From Chitinophagaceae bacterium (GTDB lineage: Bacteria; Bacteroidota; Bacteroidia; Chitinophagales; Chitinophagaceae), in contig JANWIY010000107.1 of assembly GCA_025449645.1 (NCBI GenBank), positions 1-64,000 of the forward strand: a stretch of DNA of 64,000 nucleotides, written 5' to 3'. Position 1 is the first letter of the stretch. Each line of letters begins with the position of its first letter. This document shows, piece by piece, positions 35,468 to 45,442 of this stretch. A program made the translations under genes and the position numbers. Below the pieces are notes generated by a model, which saw only the letters and a list, made by a program, of their open reading frames with translations, had not been told where the DNA came from and did no database searches.

Positions 35468-36568
35468 ATGTACTTTTCATTCGAAAAAAATGAAGGGGAC
35501 GAAGCAAACAAGCCTTCGCGCAAGAAACCCATTTTTCCTGTCAGCGAAATGCTGAGAGATTACCTGAAACAACATGGCAGGGAAGTGAAGCTTCCTGTTT
35601 CCTATAATGACCTCAGACTGGTGTCATACGCAGTTCCACTGAAAGATAAACACGGTCAGGACACATTGTGGGAGACCGTTTCCTATGATATGCAGCATTG
35701 GCAATTCATCCGGGCCGGACTGGTGAAAATGTATGCCATCCTGAAAACCGAAGGTGACCTCACTTTTAGCAAACATCTGGATGTAGCAAGGGTCGATTTC
35801 TGCAGCTTCGCCAATTCCAGTCCCTTTCGCATCCGCATCGTGAATAAATTCAATGATAACTATGATCATTACTATGTTAAACAGGCCGATGCTTCCCGGA
35901 TTTACGGCCTTGAACTCGAGCACCTGCTTTCACCCAATAGAATTACTTATTTCACCCATCTGAATACCCTGATTGAAGAGCATATTCCGGGCATCCCGGG
36001 AGATGTATTCATTACGAATTACCTCGAAGAACCAATTACTAACCGAATCCGTTTTGCCAAGGAATTTGTGAAATTCAATGAACGCTGCTTCGTGCGGTTG
36101 CTGGGAGATATGCGTTCCTATAATTTTGTCGTTAATATAACACCTGATATAGAAGACTTCCAATATCGCATTCGGGCGATTGATTTCGATCAGCAATCCT
36201 ACGAAGGCAGGAAAAATTTATACCTGCCACAATTTTTTAAAGAGAATAGGGCACTTGTAGATCTTTGCATAAAATATTTGAACAGGGATTCTATCACCCA
36301 ATACCAAACGGAAGAAAGAACCATGATGGCGTTCCGTGTTGCTTCCTCCAGGTTCCGCCTCATGCATTTGCTGAATATCATGTCAAAGGATCCGATTTCC
36401 TCGCCTGAAAAATTATTGCAGCTTAAGCAGGAGCTTGCGGTCGCATTTGAATCACCCATCTTTCTTAAAAGCAGCTCAATGGGTCAACTCGTGAAAAGGC
36501 AGCTCAAGCAAACCCTTCAAAAAAACCTGGCGCTTATCCAAAAAAATCTCGGAAAGTTCCATGATTGA
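35468..36568 (+). CDS. Unknown protein with divergent kinase/APH-like motifs
   Basis: A 366-residue soluble protein with no family I can name. Its layout resembles a kinase fold: YYVKQAD (Lys138) then GLELEHLL (Glu149/151) could be the ATP-anchoring pair; VFITNYLEEP (about 180-189) looks like a hinge; LLGDMRSYNFVV (213-222) resembles the HGDxxxxN catalytic loop of aminoglycoside/choline phosphotransferases but lacks the His; IRAIDFDQ (235-242) resembles the metal-binding IDFD motif. The C-terminus is helical and basic. It stands alone on the plus strand. Function unknown; HipA-, APH- or pseudokinase-like roles are all possible. Confidence 0.6.
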   Translation: MYFSFEKNEGDEANKPSRKKPIFPVSEMLRDYLKQHGREVKLPVSYNDLRLVSYAVPLKDKHGQDTLWETVSYDMQHWQFIRAGLVKMYAILKTEGDLTFSKHLDVARVDFCSFANSSPFRIRIVNKFNDNYDHYYVKQADASRIYGLELEHLLSPNRITYFTHLNTLIEEHIPGIPGDVFITNYLEEPITNRIRFAKEFVKFNERCFVRLLGDMRSYNFVVNITPDIEDFQYRIRAIDFDQQSYEGRKNLYLPQFFKENRALVDLCIKYLNRDSITQYQTEERTMMAFRVASSRFRLMHLLNIMSKDPISSPEKLLQLKQELAVAFESPIFLKSSSMGQLVKRQLKQTLQKNLALIQKNLGKFHD

Positions 36569-36617
36569 TACTTTAGAATTCATGGTTCAGAATTAAAGCA
36601 GCTAGCGTTGAATATTG

Positions 36618-36625
36618 TATCTTTG
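36618..36625 (+). promoter_or_regulatory. -7 box upstream of fba
   Basis: TATCTTTG matches TAnnTTTG exactly, 27 bp before the ATG at 36653. No clear -33 TTTG at 19 bp. Confidence 0.45.
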
Positions 36626-36652
36626 CGGCTTCTTATTCATAAAAAACAACCC

Positions 36653-37720
36653 ATGGCGAAGTATAACGCAGGCGTTTTATTTGGCGAAGAACTCGAAGCC
36701 CTCTATCAGGATGCAAAGGATAATGAGTTTGCGATACCGGCAGTAAATGTTACAGGAACTGATACGATCAATGCGGCATTGGAAGCGGCGGCAAAAGTGA
36801 ATTCTCCAATTATCATTCAATTCTCCAATGGGGGCGCACAGTTTGTTGCAGGAAAGGGCATGCCCAACGACAAACTCCAGGGCAATATATCCGGAGGCAT
36901 TTCAGGGGCCCTCCATATTCATACTGTTGCCAAATATTACGGTATACCGGTGATTGTGCATACGGATCACGCAGCAAAAAAATGGCTGCCCTGGATCAGC
37001 GGATTAATAGATGCGGGAGAAAAATATTTCAAAGAAAAAAAACGACCGCTCTTCAGTTCGCATATGCTGGATCTATAGGAAGAGCCGCTGGAAGAAAATA
37101 TTCACACATCGGTTGAATTTTTCAAGCGGATGAAGCCGCTGGGTATGGCGATCGAGATTGAGCTTGGTGTTACCGGCGGCGAAGAAGACGGCATCGACAA
37201 CAGCGGAGTGGAAAATGATAAATTATATACACAGCCCAAGCATGTGGCTTACGCTTATACTGAGCTCAGCAAGGTTGGGCGGCTGTTCAGCGTCGCTGCA
37301 GCATTTGGAAATGTACACGGAGTATACAGTCCTGGTAATGTAGAGCTTCGGCCGGTAATCCTCAGGAACAGTCAGGACTACATTGAAAGGGAGCTTAAAA
37401 CAAAACCCAAGCCCGTTTATTTTGTCTTCCATGGCGGAAGTGGATCTCCGCAAAATCAAATCCGTGAGGCCATTGGGTACGGTGCCATCAAAATGAACCT
37501 GGATACCGATCTTCAATGGGCTTTCTGGGAAGGCGTTCACAAATACTATCAGAAAAATGAGGCCTATCTCCAGGCACAGCTGGGCAATCCCGAAGGAGCC
37601 GGGCGTCCCAATAAAAAATATTATGATCCCCGGGTATGGCTTAGAAAGGGAGAAGAAAGTTTTATCAGCCGGCTTCAGATCGCTTTTGAAGATTTGAATT
37701 GCATTAATAGAAACGCTTAG
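36653..37720 (+). pseudogene. fbaA: Class II fructose-bisphosphate aldolase, interrupted by in-frame TAG
   Basis: The reading frame starts MAKYNAGVLFGEELEAL and aligns from memory along its whole length with E. coli FbaA. Codon 142 (37076-37078) is TAG where FbaA has Ser in the block SSHMIDLSEES. The frame is otherwise intact before (zinc His in VHTDHAAKK) and after (EIELGVTGGEEDG, FGNVHG, VFHGGSGS, MNLDTD, NKKYYDPRVW) to a stop at 37718-37720. Zinc and substrate residues are split between the halves, so neither alone should work. A single-base sequencing error, a real nonsense mutation or readthrough would all explain it. Confidence 0.88.
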
Positions 37721-37744
37721 TTTTTGATTGTGTATTGTATCAAT

Positions 37745-37825
37745 TATGGCTGATGGAAATCTGATGCGAATCCGCACCTGAGGGCTATCAACCATCAACC
37801 CAATTACCGCTCATCAACAATCAAA
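37745..37825. repeat. Family A repeat element, degenerate
   Basis: A short left arm (ATGGCTGATGG, 37745-37756), core GATGCGAATCCGCACC (37763-37778) and right arm CTATCAACCATCAACCC (37785-37801) with a further CATCAACAATCAAA at 37811-37825. It follows the fba stop by about 25 bp. Confidence 0.7.
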
Positions 37826-37884
37826 TCCCAACCCCCGCCGATTCAAGGCAAATTCCATATATTCATTCCATATTTAAATAATTT

Positions 37885-40419
37885 ATGAAATTTTTTCTTG
37901 CAGCCCTGCTGTGCGAGGGCCTTTTCATAGGATCTTCAGGGCAGCAACCCCATCAAGCGCCAACCAGAAAATCAGATTCTTTTCCTGTAACCAGGTCACC
38001 GGCTAAACCATCCGTACCAAAACCTTATAAAGAAGTAATACCGGACAGTGCCTTCAGCAGAACAGGATTATTTACAGTTCATAAAGTAGGTGACAAATGG
38101 TATTTCGAGATTGCAGACTCCCTTTTCGACCACGAGATCCTGGTTGTTACGCGCTTTAGTAAATCACCTGCAGGGAGTCGAAATTACGGCGGAGAGGAGG
38201 TTAATGAACAGACGATCCGATGGGAAAAAGGCCCTTCTGATGTCGTTTTTATGCGCATTGTAACAGAGGTTAACGTGGCGGCGGATTCATCACAACCCAT
38301 CGCCCGCGCCGTGCGCAATTCCAACCTGGATCCCATCGCGGAGGCATTCGAGATTAAAACTTACGGAAAGGAATCTGTAGTGATTGAGGTAACGGATTTT
38401 TTCAAAGGAGATAATCAGCCCGTCAGCCTGGACCCACCCACCAAGAGAAGATATAATCTCGGTGGAATTTCCTCTGACCGCTCCTATATTTCATTTATCC
38501 ATACATTCCCTCTGAACACGGAAGTGAGAACGGTGAAAACTTTCACCTCCTCTCCATCACCCGGCGGCATCCAATTCGGACCCTCATCCCAGGTAAGCCT
38601 TCCGGCGGCAGAGGCATCCGGCTCCGTTACCATCGAATTAAACAATTCGTTTATCATGCTACCGGCCATCCCTATGCGCAAACGGCTGTATGATCCGCGT
38701 GTAGGATATTTCGCGAGTGAATTTACTGTGTACAGCGACGATCAGCAGAAAGTGCAGACGGCTACATTCATTCATCATTGGCGGTTGGAGCCCCGGGATG
38801 AGGATACGGCGGCCTGGAAAAGAGGAGAACTGGTTGAACCGAAAAAGCCCATCGTCTATTATATCGATCCGGCCACTCCAAAGAATTGGCGCCCCTTCCT
38901 GATTGCCGGAATTAACGATTGGCAGCCCGCTTTCGAAAAAGCCGGCTTTAAAAACGCAATCACCGGCAAAGAATGGCCCGAGCATGATTCTACGATGAGC
39001 CTCGAAGATGCGCGGTTTTCCGTGATCCGCTATTTTGCTTCTGAAATTGAAAATGCGTATGGTCCCAATATCGCCGATCCCCGTACCGGAGAGATTCTGG
39101 AAAGCCATGTGGGCTGGTATCACAACGTGATGAAATTGGTACACGACTGGTATATGATTCAGGCGGGAGCCGTGGATCCACGGGCCAGGTCGATGAAGTT
39201 TGATGACAGCCTTATGGGAGAACTCATTCGATTTGTTTCATCACACGAAATCGGACATACCCTCGGATTGCGCCACAATATGGGCAGCAGCAGCATGACG
39301 CCTGTTGAAAAGCTTCGGGACAAGGCCTGGGTGGAAGCCCATGGCCATACCGCATCGATCATGGACTATGCCCGGTTTAATTATGTTGCCCAGCCAGAAG
39401 ACCATATTGGTCCGGCTGGATTATATCCCCGCATCGGGGAATATGACAGGTGGGCGATTCAGTGGGGATACAAGCATATTCCGGGAACCAAAGATGAGGA
39501 GGCAGATAAAAAAATCCTAAACCAATGGATAGTTGATAGCCTGAAAGCCAATCCCCGTTTGTGGTTCGGCGGTGAGGGACAAAATTATGATCCCCGTGCA
39601 CAAACAGAGGACCTGGGAGACAACAGCATGAAAGCAAGCGAATATGGGATTAAAAATCTGAAAAGAATTATTGTCCAGCTACCCCAATGGACAAAGGAAG
39701 AAGCAGACACCTATGAAAACCTGGATAACATGTATGCACAGCTCACTATTCAGTTTGGAGATTATATGAACCATGTAAGCAAAAATGTAGGAGGTATCTA
39801 TGAAACGCTTAAGAGCGTTGAACAACCAGGAGATGTATATGAACCCACGCCAAAAAAAATTCAACAGGAGGCCGTGGCCTTTTTACATTCGCAATTATTT
39901 GAAACACCTTATTGGTTGCTGAATAAGGATATACTCAACAAGATCAATAGCCCTTCTTCGAATGAGCGCATAGTGAACACGCAGGGAAGCGTTTTGCAAT
40001 CCTTACTTTCCAGCTCCCGCTTATTCCGCATGGCCATTATCCGGGACCGTTATGGTAAACCGGTAGTATACGGACCTGACGAACTGGTCACCGATCTTGA
40101 AACAGGCATCTGGAAAGAATTATCTGCAACTGTGGCCATTGATCCCTTTCGCCGAAATCTTCAAAAGGAATATGTGGAGGCGCTGATCTCGTTGATTAAT
40201 CCTGCCCAGCCTGCCATACCTTCAAATCTTCCCCGGGGGCTCATTTTATTTTTCGGAGGTGATATAAGGAACACGGATATACCTTCCATTGCCCGTGCCC
40301 ACCTGGTGGCCCTTCGAAAGCGAATCCTGGCTTCTGTTCCACGCAACTCCGACAAACTGAGCCGATACCACCTCGAAGATGTGGCTGACAGGATTAAACG
40401 GGCGCTGGAGCCCAAATAA
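37885..40419 (+). CDS. Zinc-dependent metalloprotease, DUF5117/DUF5118 type
   Basis: An 844-residue exported protein with a signal peptide (residues 1-20). Residues about 40-110 and 110-290 fit the DUF5118/DUF5117 modules common in Bacteroidota, followed by a metzincin-like catalytic domain with SSHEIGHTLGLRHNMGSSS, an HExxHxxGxxH zinc site with catalytic Glu, at about 450-460, and a downstream SIMDYARFNY Met-turn. A C-terminal DUF4953-like part follows. It probably degrades proteins in the periplasm or outside. It is followed by an M13 peptidase gene, suggesting joint peptide use. Confidence 0.88.
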   Translation: MKFFLAALLCEGLFIGSSGQQPHQAPTRKSDSFPVTRSPAKPSVPKPYKEVIPDSAFSRTGLFTVHKVGDKWYFEIADSLFDHEILVVTRFSKSPAGSRNYGGEEVNEQTIRWEKGPSDVVFMRIVTEVNVAADSSQPIARAVRNSNLDPIAEAFEIKTYGKESVVIEVTDFFKGDNQPVSLDPPTKRRYNLGGISSDRSYISFIHTFPLNTEVRTVKTFTSSPSPGGIQFGPSSQVSLPAAEASGSVTIELNNSFIMLPAIPMRKRLYDPRVGYFASEFTVYSDDQQKVQTATFIHHWRLEPRDEDTAAWKRGELVEPKKPIVYYIDPATPKNWRPFLIAGINDWQPAFEKAGFKNAITGKEWPEHDSTMSLEDARFSVIRYFASEIENAYGPNIADPRTGEILESHVGWYHNVMKLVHDWYMIQAGAVDPRARSMKFDDSLMGELIRFVSSHEIGHTLGLRHNMGSSSMTPVEKLRDKAWVEAHGHTASIMDYARFNYVAQPEDHIGPAGLYPRIGEYDRWAIQWGYKHIPGTKDEEADKKILNQWIVDSLKANPRLWFGGEGQNYDPRAQTEDLGDNSMKASEYGIKNLKRIIVQLPQWTKEEADTYENLDNMYAQLTIQFGDYMNHVSKNVGGIYETLKSVEQPGDVYEPTPKKIQQEAVAFLHSQLFETPYWLLNKDILNKINSPSSNERIVNTQGSVLQSLLSSSRLFRMAIIRDRYGKPVVYGPDELVTDLETGIWKELSATVAIDPFRRNLQKEYVEALISLINPAQPAIPSNLPRGLILFFGGDIRNTDIPSIARAHLVALRKRILASVPRNSDKLSRYHLEDVADRIKRALEPK

Positions 40420-40456
40420 TTTATGCCTTCTTCAATTACTTTGTCAACTTCAAGAA

Positions 40457-42484
40457 ATGAAAAAAATATATTTATTCGGCCTCATCTGCTTCAGTATTTT
40501 ATCGTGCAATACAAAAACCGCAGAGAATCCTAAGGATGTGTTTGCTTCGAATATTGACGCGACGGTTAAACCGGTAGATGATTTCTTTTTGTATGCCCAT
40601 GGAAAATGGATAAAGGATAATCCGATCCCTCCTGAAGAAAGTTCCTGGGGAATCGGCAATGTGGTTTATAACGAAAATCAACGGCGCCTTCGCCTGATAA
40701 GTGAAGCCGCAGCACAAGAGGGGGGAGCAAAAGGATCCGCTGCCCAGATGATCGGAGATTTTTGGACGACCGCAATGGACAGCACGCAAATTGAGAACCA
40801 GGGAACCAGTTACCTGAATTCCTATTTCAAAGAAATAAACGCCATCACCAACATTCCTTCCTTTATAAACTGCATCGCAGATCTAGACAAAATACGGGTG
40901 AAGGCGCTTTTTAGCAGCCTGGAGGACCTGGATGATAAAAATAGCGATGAGATGAGTTTTAAACTCAACCAGGGCGGTTTGGGGCTTCCCGAACGTGATT
41001 ATTATTTTAACAAGGACTCATCCACAACAAATATTCGGAAAGCCTATGCTGTTCATATTAGCAAAATCGAAATGCTCCTGGGCAAGGACTCTGTTAGCGC
41101 AATTAAAAGTGCAGAAGGTATTTTAACTATGGAAACTAAGTTGGCAGGAGCTTCCCGTTCGGTCGCTGATTTGCGCGATCCGTATTCCAATTATCACAAG
41201 ATATCCATTGCAGATCTCAGAAAACTATCATCTTCCATTGATTGGAAAAGTTTATTAACAAATATTGGCGTCACGCATGTTGATTCTGTGATCGTAGGCC
41301 AGCCTGAATTCTTCAGATCTTTGGATGCTGTTTTGAAGTCGACACCCATCACGATTTTGAAAGATTACCTCACTTATCAACTGGTGAATTCCTTTGCTGG
41401 AGCACTACCTGAAAAATATGGCGAGGAATCCTTTCATTTCAATCAATTATTTAGCGGCGCAAAAGAGAGAAAACCACGCTGGAAAAGAGTGATAGGTGCC
41501 GAAGAAGGGGCGATGGGCGAATTGCTTGGTCAACTTTATGTAAAAAAATATTTTAATGAAACAGCAAAACAACGCTACGAGCGAATGGCCGAAGAAATAC
41601 GTACAGCTTATAAGGAACGGATTCAAAAACTGCCATGGATGAGTGATAGCACCAAACAAAAAGCTATCCTGAAGCTGGAAGCAATAAATAAGAAAATAGG
41701 ATACCCGGACAAATGGAAGGACTTCTCTGGTATGCAAATAAGCAAAGAAAGCTATGTGCAAAATCTAATCAACGCCAATACCTGGTGGGAAAGGTATAAT
41801 TTGAATAAACTCGGTAAGCCGGTCGATAAAAGTGAATGGACCATGTATCCCCAAACCTATAATGCCTACTACGATCCGGATAGAAACGAAATGGTATTTC
41901 CCGCTGCCGCTTTTATTGTTCCGGGTTTTGAAGATAAAGACCTGGATGATGCCACCATGTATGGTTATGTGGGCGCAAGTACGATCGGTCATGAAATAAC
42001 CCATGGCTTTGATGATCAGGGAAGGCTTTATGATGCAAGGGGCAATTTGCACAACTGGTGGACAAAAAATGATTCTGCTGAATTCGTAAAAAGAACTACA
42101 CAGATCATTAAACAGTTTAACGAATTTGAACCGCTTCCGGGCGTTCACATAAACGGGAAAGCGACACAGGGGGAAAATATTGCGGACCTTGGGGGCCTTG
42201 AATTAGGGATTCAGGCATTTAAGAAATCAGAAGCCTATAAAAAGAACGAAATAATTGGAGGCCTTACACCCATGCAACGATTCTTTATGGGATATGCGCT
42301 TTCCTGGCTATATGAAACAAGGCCGGAGAGTTTGAAATATCTGATAATGGTTGATGTACATTCGCCCGAAAAATACAGAGTGATCGGACCTTTGAGTAAT
42401 TTAGAGGAATTCTATTCAGCCTTTAATGTAAAACCGGGTGATAAAATGTACCGGGCAGACAGTGTGAGGGTGCGGATTTGGTAA
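40457..42484 (+). CDS. M13-family (neprilysin/PepO-like) metallopeptidase lipoprotein
   Basis: A 675-residue zinc peptidase. Start ATG 40457 gives a lipoprotein signal peptide with lipobox ILSC; longer in-frame codons overlap the previous gene. M13 hallmarks: NAYYDPDRNEMVFPAA, GHEITHGFDDQGR (HExxH), and ENIADLGGLE (third zinc ligand Glu with Asp). It cleaves oligopeptides, here probably anchored in the envelope. It starts 37 bp after the DUF5117-type protease gene and is likely co-transcribed. Confidence 0.94.
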   Translation: MKKIYLFGLICFSILSCNTKTAENPKDVFASNIDATVKPVDDFFLYAHGKWIKDNPIPPEESSWGIGNVVYNENQRRLRLISEAAAQEGGAKGSAAQMIGDFWTTAMDSTQIENQGTSYLNSYFKEINAITNIPSFINCIADLDKIRVKALFSSLEDLDDKNSDEMSFKLNQGGLGLPERDYYFNKDSSTTNIRKAYAVHISKIEMLLGKDSVSAIKSAEGILTMETKLAGASRSVADLRDPYSNYHKISIADLRKLSSSIDWKSLLTNIGVTHVDSVIVGQPEFFRSLDAVLKSTPITILKDYLTYQLVNSFAGALPEKYGEESFHFNQLFSGAKERKPRWKRVIGAEEGAMGELLGQLYVKKYFNETAKQRYERMAEEIRTAYKERIQKLPWMSDSTKQKAILKLEAINKKIGYPDKWKDFSGMQISKESYVQNLINANTWWERYNLNKLGKPVDKSEWTMYPQTYNAYYDPDRNEMVFPAAAFIVPGFEDKDLDDATMYGYVGASTIGHEITHGFDDQGRLYDARGNLHNWWTKNDSAEFVKRTTQIIKQFNEFEPLPGVHINGKATQGENIADLGGLELGIQAFKKSEAYKKNEIIGGLTPMQRFFMGYALSWLYETRPESLKYLIMVDVHSPEKYRVIGPLSNLEEFYSAFNVKPGDKMYRADSVRVRIW

Positions 42485-42557
42485 ATGAATCCTATTATTC
42501 GTGTGACGATGCTACTGATCAGCGCGGAGATGGTAACAAGAGCACGCAGATTCAGAT

Positions 42558-43700
42558 TTAATATTTCCTGAGCAAATCCAAAAACCTGCGATCGAGCTTA
42601 TGGCCATACCAATCCTCGTACTGTAGATCTGTTCTGCCGGAATCGAGGATGCCAAAATCGCCGGCAAAATTCCACACTGCAAAACCAATTCCATTGGAAG
42701 AAAGTATGTCAAGCACATCCGAGAACCAGGCCATGAAAACATCATGCGGAGTTTTATTCCAGCATCCGCATTCCCCACAATGAACTCCAACACCCTGTTG
42801 CACCAATTCTATCCATGGCTGGTAATAGGTCTCCAGCATCTCCCGGCTCAAATATTGGTTACCAACCTCGCCAGGCCATTTCGGAATAGGCATATGCTCA
42901 ATATCCTTGTTGGCCCATGGCGCTTTAAAATGTGATATTGACCCTGGATAATATCCCCTGCAACTCTGGGCAATATTTAAATCTATCAGTTCCGGCACCA
43001 CCTGATTTCCTCCGCTGTTTCCATCTGCGATAATCAGGTGGCCGGGGTTTTCCTTGCGGATAGACTCTGCTGCGGACTGAGCCAGTTTGCGGTAAATTTC
43101 TCCGGGCACAGGACCGGATTTCGAATGCTGGTCATTCATATCTTCACGTACGCTGGGTTCATTCAGAAGATCGAAACTGATTTTTTCAGGGGATTCGTCC
43201 CTGTATTTTCTGGCCCACATATTCCAGTGAAAATAAAATGCCTGCTGCGCCGCTTCGTCGCGCCATAAATTGTAGGGCTCATAAAAACCGGCGTTGATGC
43301 AATAGCCCGGGGCACGATGCAGGTTAAGGCTCACATGCATCTGGTATTTATGCGCCAGGGACACAAATGCATCTATGCGGTCTACCGCTTCCGGATTAAT
43401 ATTATATACTTCCTCAGGTAGAATATTCCTGCTTCTGTCAAAATTCAGGTAGTGAGGGTAAGCAATGGGTATCCGGACAAAATCAAATCCCCATCCCTGC
43501 ATCCATTTAAAATATTCTTCAGTTGTAGGCCGTTTCGATGGCGTTGGATCTGGTGAAAAAAAATCCAGCACATTAAATCCCTTCCATTTCGGCAGTTTGT
43601 TATTTAGCGGCATTTTAGAAACCGCAGATGCAAGGGGTTTCCCGACGGCAAGCGCTGCGGTTATCAGTCCTGCAGTTCTAATGAAATTTCTTCTTTTCAT
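42558..43700 (-). CDS. Glycoside hydrolase family 5 (endoglucanase/mannanase-like)
   Basis: A 380-residue exported hydrolase with a Tat-like signal (MKRRNFIRTAGLITAALAVG). The TIM-barrel GH5 signature is present: FDLLNEPS with acid/base Glu181, and VHCGECGCW with nucleophile Glu310. It would act on a beta-linked glucan or mannan; specificity cannot be read. Its ATG overlaps the PafA stop by 4 bp (ATGA), so it is coupled to the phosphatase, a surprising pairing. Confidence 0.88.
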   Translation of the reverse strand: MKRRNFIRTAGLITAALAVGKPLASAVSKMPLNNKLPKWKGFNVLDFFSPDPTPSKRPTTEEYFKWMQGWGFDFVRIPIAYPHYLNFDRSRNILPEEVYNINPEAVDRIDAFVSLAHKYQMHVSLNLHRAPGYCINAGFYEPYNLWRDEAAQQAFYFHWNMWARKYRDESPEKISFDLLNEPSVREDMNDQHSKSGPVPGEIYRKLAQSAAESIRKENPGHLIIADGNSGGNQVVPELIDLNIAQSCRGYYPGSISHFKAPWANKDIEHMPIPKWPGEVGNQYLSREMLETYYQPWIELVQQGVGVHCGECGCWNKTPHDVFMAWFSDVLDILSSNGIGFAVWNFAGDFGILDSGRTDLQYEDWYGHKLDRRFLDLLRKY

Positions 43701-45343
43701 TTTTTTATAACATCAGTAATCGGAACGCCGATACAGCCATTGGGCATCTGAATATGCAAAAGTGCCGCTATGGTCGGGGCGATATCCGTCATATGCACAG
43801 TTTCATTCGAGTTGCCGGGATGGATATGCCAGCCCATAAACAAAAGCGGAATATGTGTATCATAAGGATTCCAGGCGCCATGTGTTGTGCCTGTGCGTGC
43901 AAAAGTATCCAGCCAGCCCGGGTCAAAGACGACCTGCACCTGGCCGCTTCGCTTAAAATTATATCCATTCGTGATCATGGTCTTCAGCGGTTCAGGAATT
44001 GCGGCGTCCTGAAGCCTGTCAATATCGACAGCAAAACTAACACCCGGCTGTTTTTTCAGATAATCAACAGTAAGCGTCTTTATTTCGGAAAAATCAGCTT
44101 TTGCCGCGTCAATCTTTCCCAGATCAAAATTGATCTGATAATTTTGTGCCCCGCGGATCGCTTTGGCAATTCCAAATTTCTCATTGATTTGTTTATTCAG
44201 CGTATCTAAAATCTTTTCTGTGACAAAAAAACCTGCAGGAATGTGGTGCTCCCGGAGAAAGCCAACCGCATGTGCAGCGCCGTGATCTGCAGTTAAAAAA
44301 ACCAGGTATTGTCCTTTGCCTATCCTGTCGTCAAGCATGGAAAAAAAAGAAGCCAGATCCTTATCAAGTCGCAGGTAAGTATCTTCAACTTCAATGGAAT
44401 TGGGGCCGAAGAGATGACCTACGTAATCTGTGGAAGCACAATTGATAGTTAGAAAATCTGTTGCTGGTCCGCGCCCCAGCTGATAGCCTTCAATTGTGGC
44501 TCTGGCAAAATCCATTGTGATTGTATTTCCAAAAGGTGTGCTCCGAAATGAGCCGTGGTTTCTGGCATAAGCTGCTTTGACATCGTGCGGGAAAACCGGT
44601 GCATGTTCATCGCCGAGTTTCCCTTCATACGACATATTATCAGAATCACTCTGCAGGTAGGTGTTGATTGGATACAAAGTATTCCATCCGCCACTAATTA
44701 GCCAGTCAATGTTTCTGTCCCGGTTATACTTCACTGCCCAGTCGGGCAATTGTTTCATGTAATACGAACTGGTAATAAAATTCCCGCTTGCATCATCGAG
44801 CCAGAATGCGGCATTGGCTGCATGTCCTGCTGGTAATATGGCTGCACGGTCTTTCAGAGAAATACCCACAACCCGCGATTTAAACTGAGTGGCTATGCGC
44901 AGCTCATCGGTAACTGTGCTCACAAGCAGATTACGTGGCGACATCTTTCCTTCGGCAGACTCCGCGCCGACAGTCTGCTCCATCGAATCGGACACACAAT
45001 ACACGCTCTTGCCGCTTAATTGATCCGTCCAATCGTTTCCTGATATGCCGGTGATTGATGGAACTGAACCGGTGAATATGCAGGTATGGCCGACAGCTGT
45101 ATAAGATGGTAAATAATTAATGAGGGTGTTCTCGCAGGAAAATCCCTGATCCAAAAGTCGTTTGAATCCGCCTTCTCCATAGCGGTCATAATATCGGTAA
45201 AGATAATCCCAACGCATCTGGTCCACCACGATACCCACGACCAGCCTGGGTCTGGATAAGCCGGATGTATTCGACTGACCAAATCCCGGGAAAGTAAAAA
45301 AGAATGAAATCAAAATAAACAAAAGCAGCCACTTTCTTATCAT
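43697..45343 (-). CDS. pafA: PafA-like alkaline phosphatase
   Basis: A 548-residue secreted member of the alkaline phosphatase superfamily. The signal peptide starts at ATG 45343 (MIRKWLLLFILISFFFTF). It has VGIVVDQMRWDYL (metal Asp41), LPSYTAVGHTCIFTG with Thr82 as nucleophile, DYVGHLFGPNS, TADHGA and the late GTTHGAWNPYDTHIP block. PafA is the glucose-insensitive phosphate-irrespective phosphomonoesterase of Bacteroidota; it frees phosphate from organic esters. A perfect -7 box lies 15 bp upstream. Confidence 0.9.
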   Translation of the reverse strand: MIRKWLLLFILISFFFTFPGFGQSNTSGLSRPRLVVGIVVDQMRWDYLYRYYDRYGEGGFKRLLDQGFSCENTLINYLPSYTAVGHTCIFTGSVPSITGISGNDWTDQLSGKSVYCVSDSMEQTVGAESAEGKMSPRNLLVSTVTDELRIATQFKSRVVGISLKDRAAILPAGHAANAAFWLDDASGNFITSSYYMKQLPDWAVKYNRDRNIDWLISGGWNTLYPINTYLQSDSDNMSYEGKLGDEHAPVFPHDVKAAYARNHGSFRSTPFGNTITMDFARATIEGYQLGRGPATDFLTINCASTDYVGHLFGPNSIEVEDTYLRLDKDLASFFSMLDDRIGKGQYLVFLTADHGAAHAVGFLREHHIPAGFFVTEKILDTLNKQINEKFGIAKAIRGAQNYQINFDLGKIDAAKADFSEIKTLTVDYLKKQPGVSFAVDIDRLQDAAIPEPLKTMITNGYNFKRSGQVQVVFDPGWLDTFARTGTTHGAWNPYDTHIPLLFMGWHIHPGNSNETVHMTDIAPTIAALLHIQMPNGCIGVPITDVIKK

Positions 45344-45358
45344 TTCAAAACATTTAGA

Positions 45359-45366
45359 CAAATGTA
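45359..45366 (-). promoter_or_regulatory. -7 box upstream of pafA
   Basis: Minus-strand TACATTTG matches TAnnTTTG exactly, 15 bp before the ATG. A -33 TTTG at 19 bp is not seen. Confidence 0.45.
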
Positions 45367-45442
45367 TCTCCAAATTCCGGCTTGCCCTGTTCTTTAAAAG
45401 CATTATTTTTACGTCAATTTTTTAATTCAACCCACTTCAACA

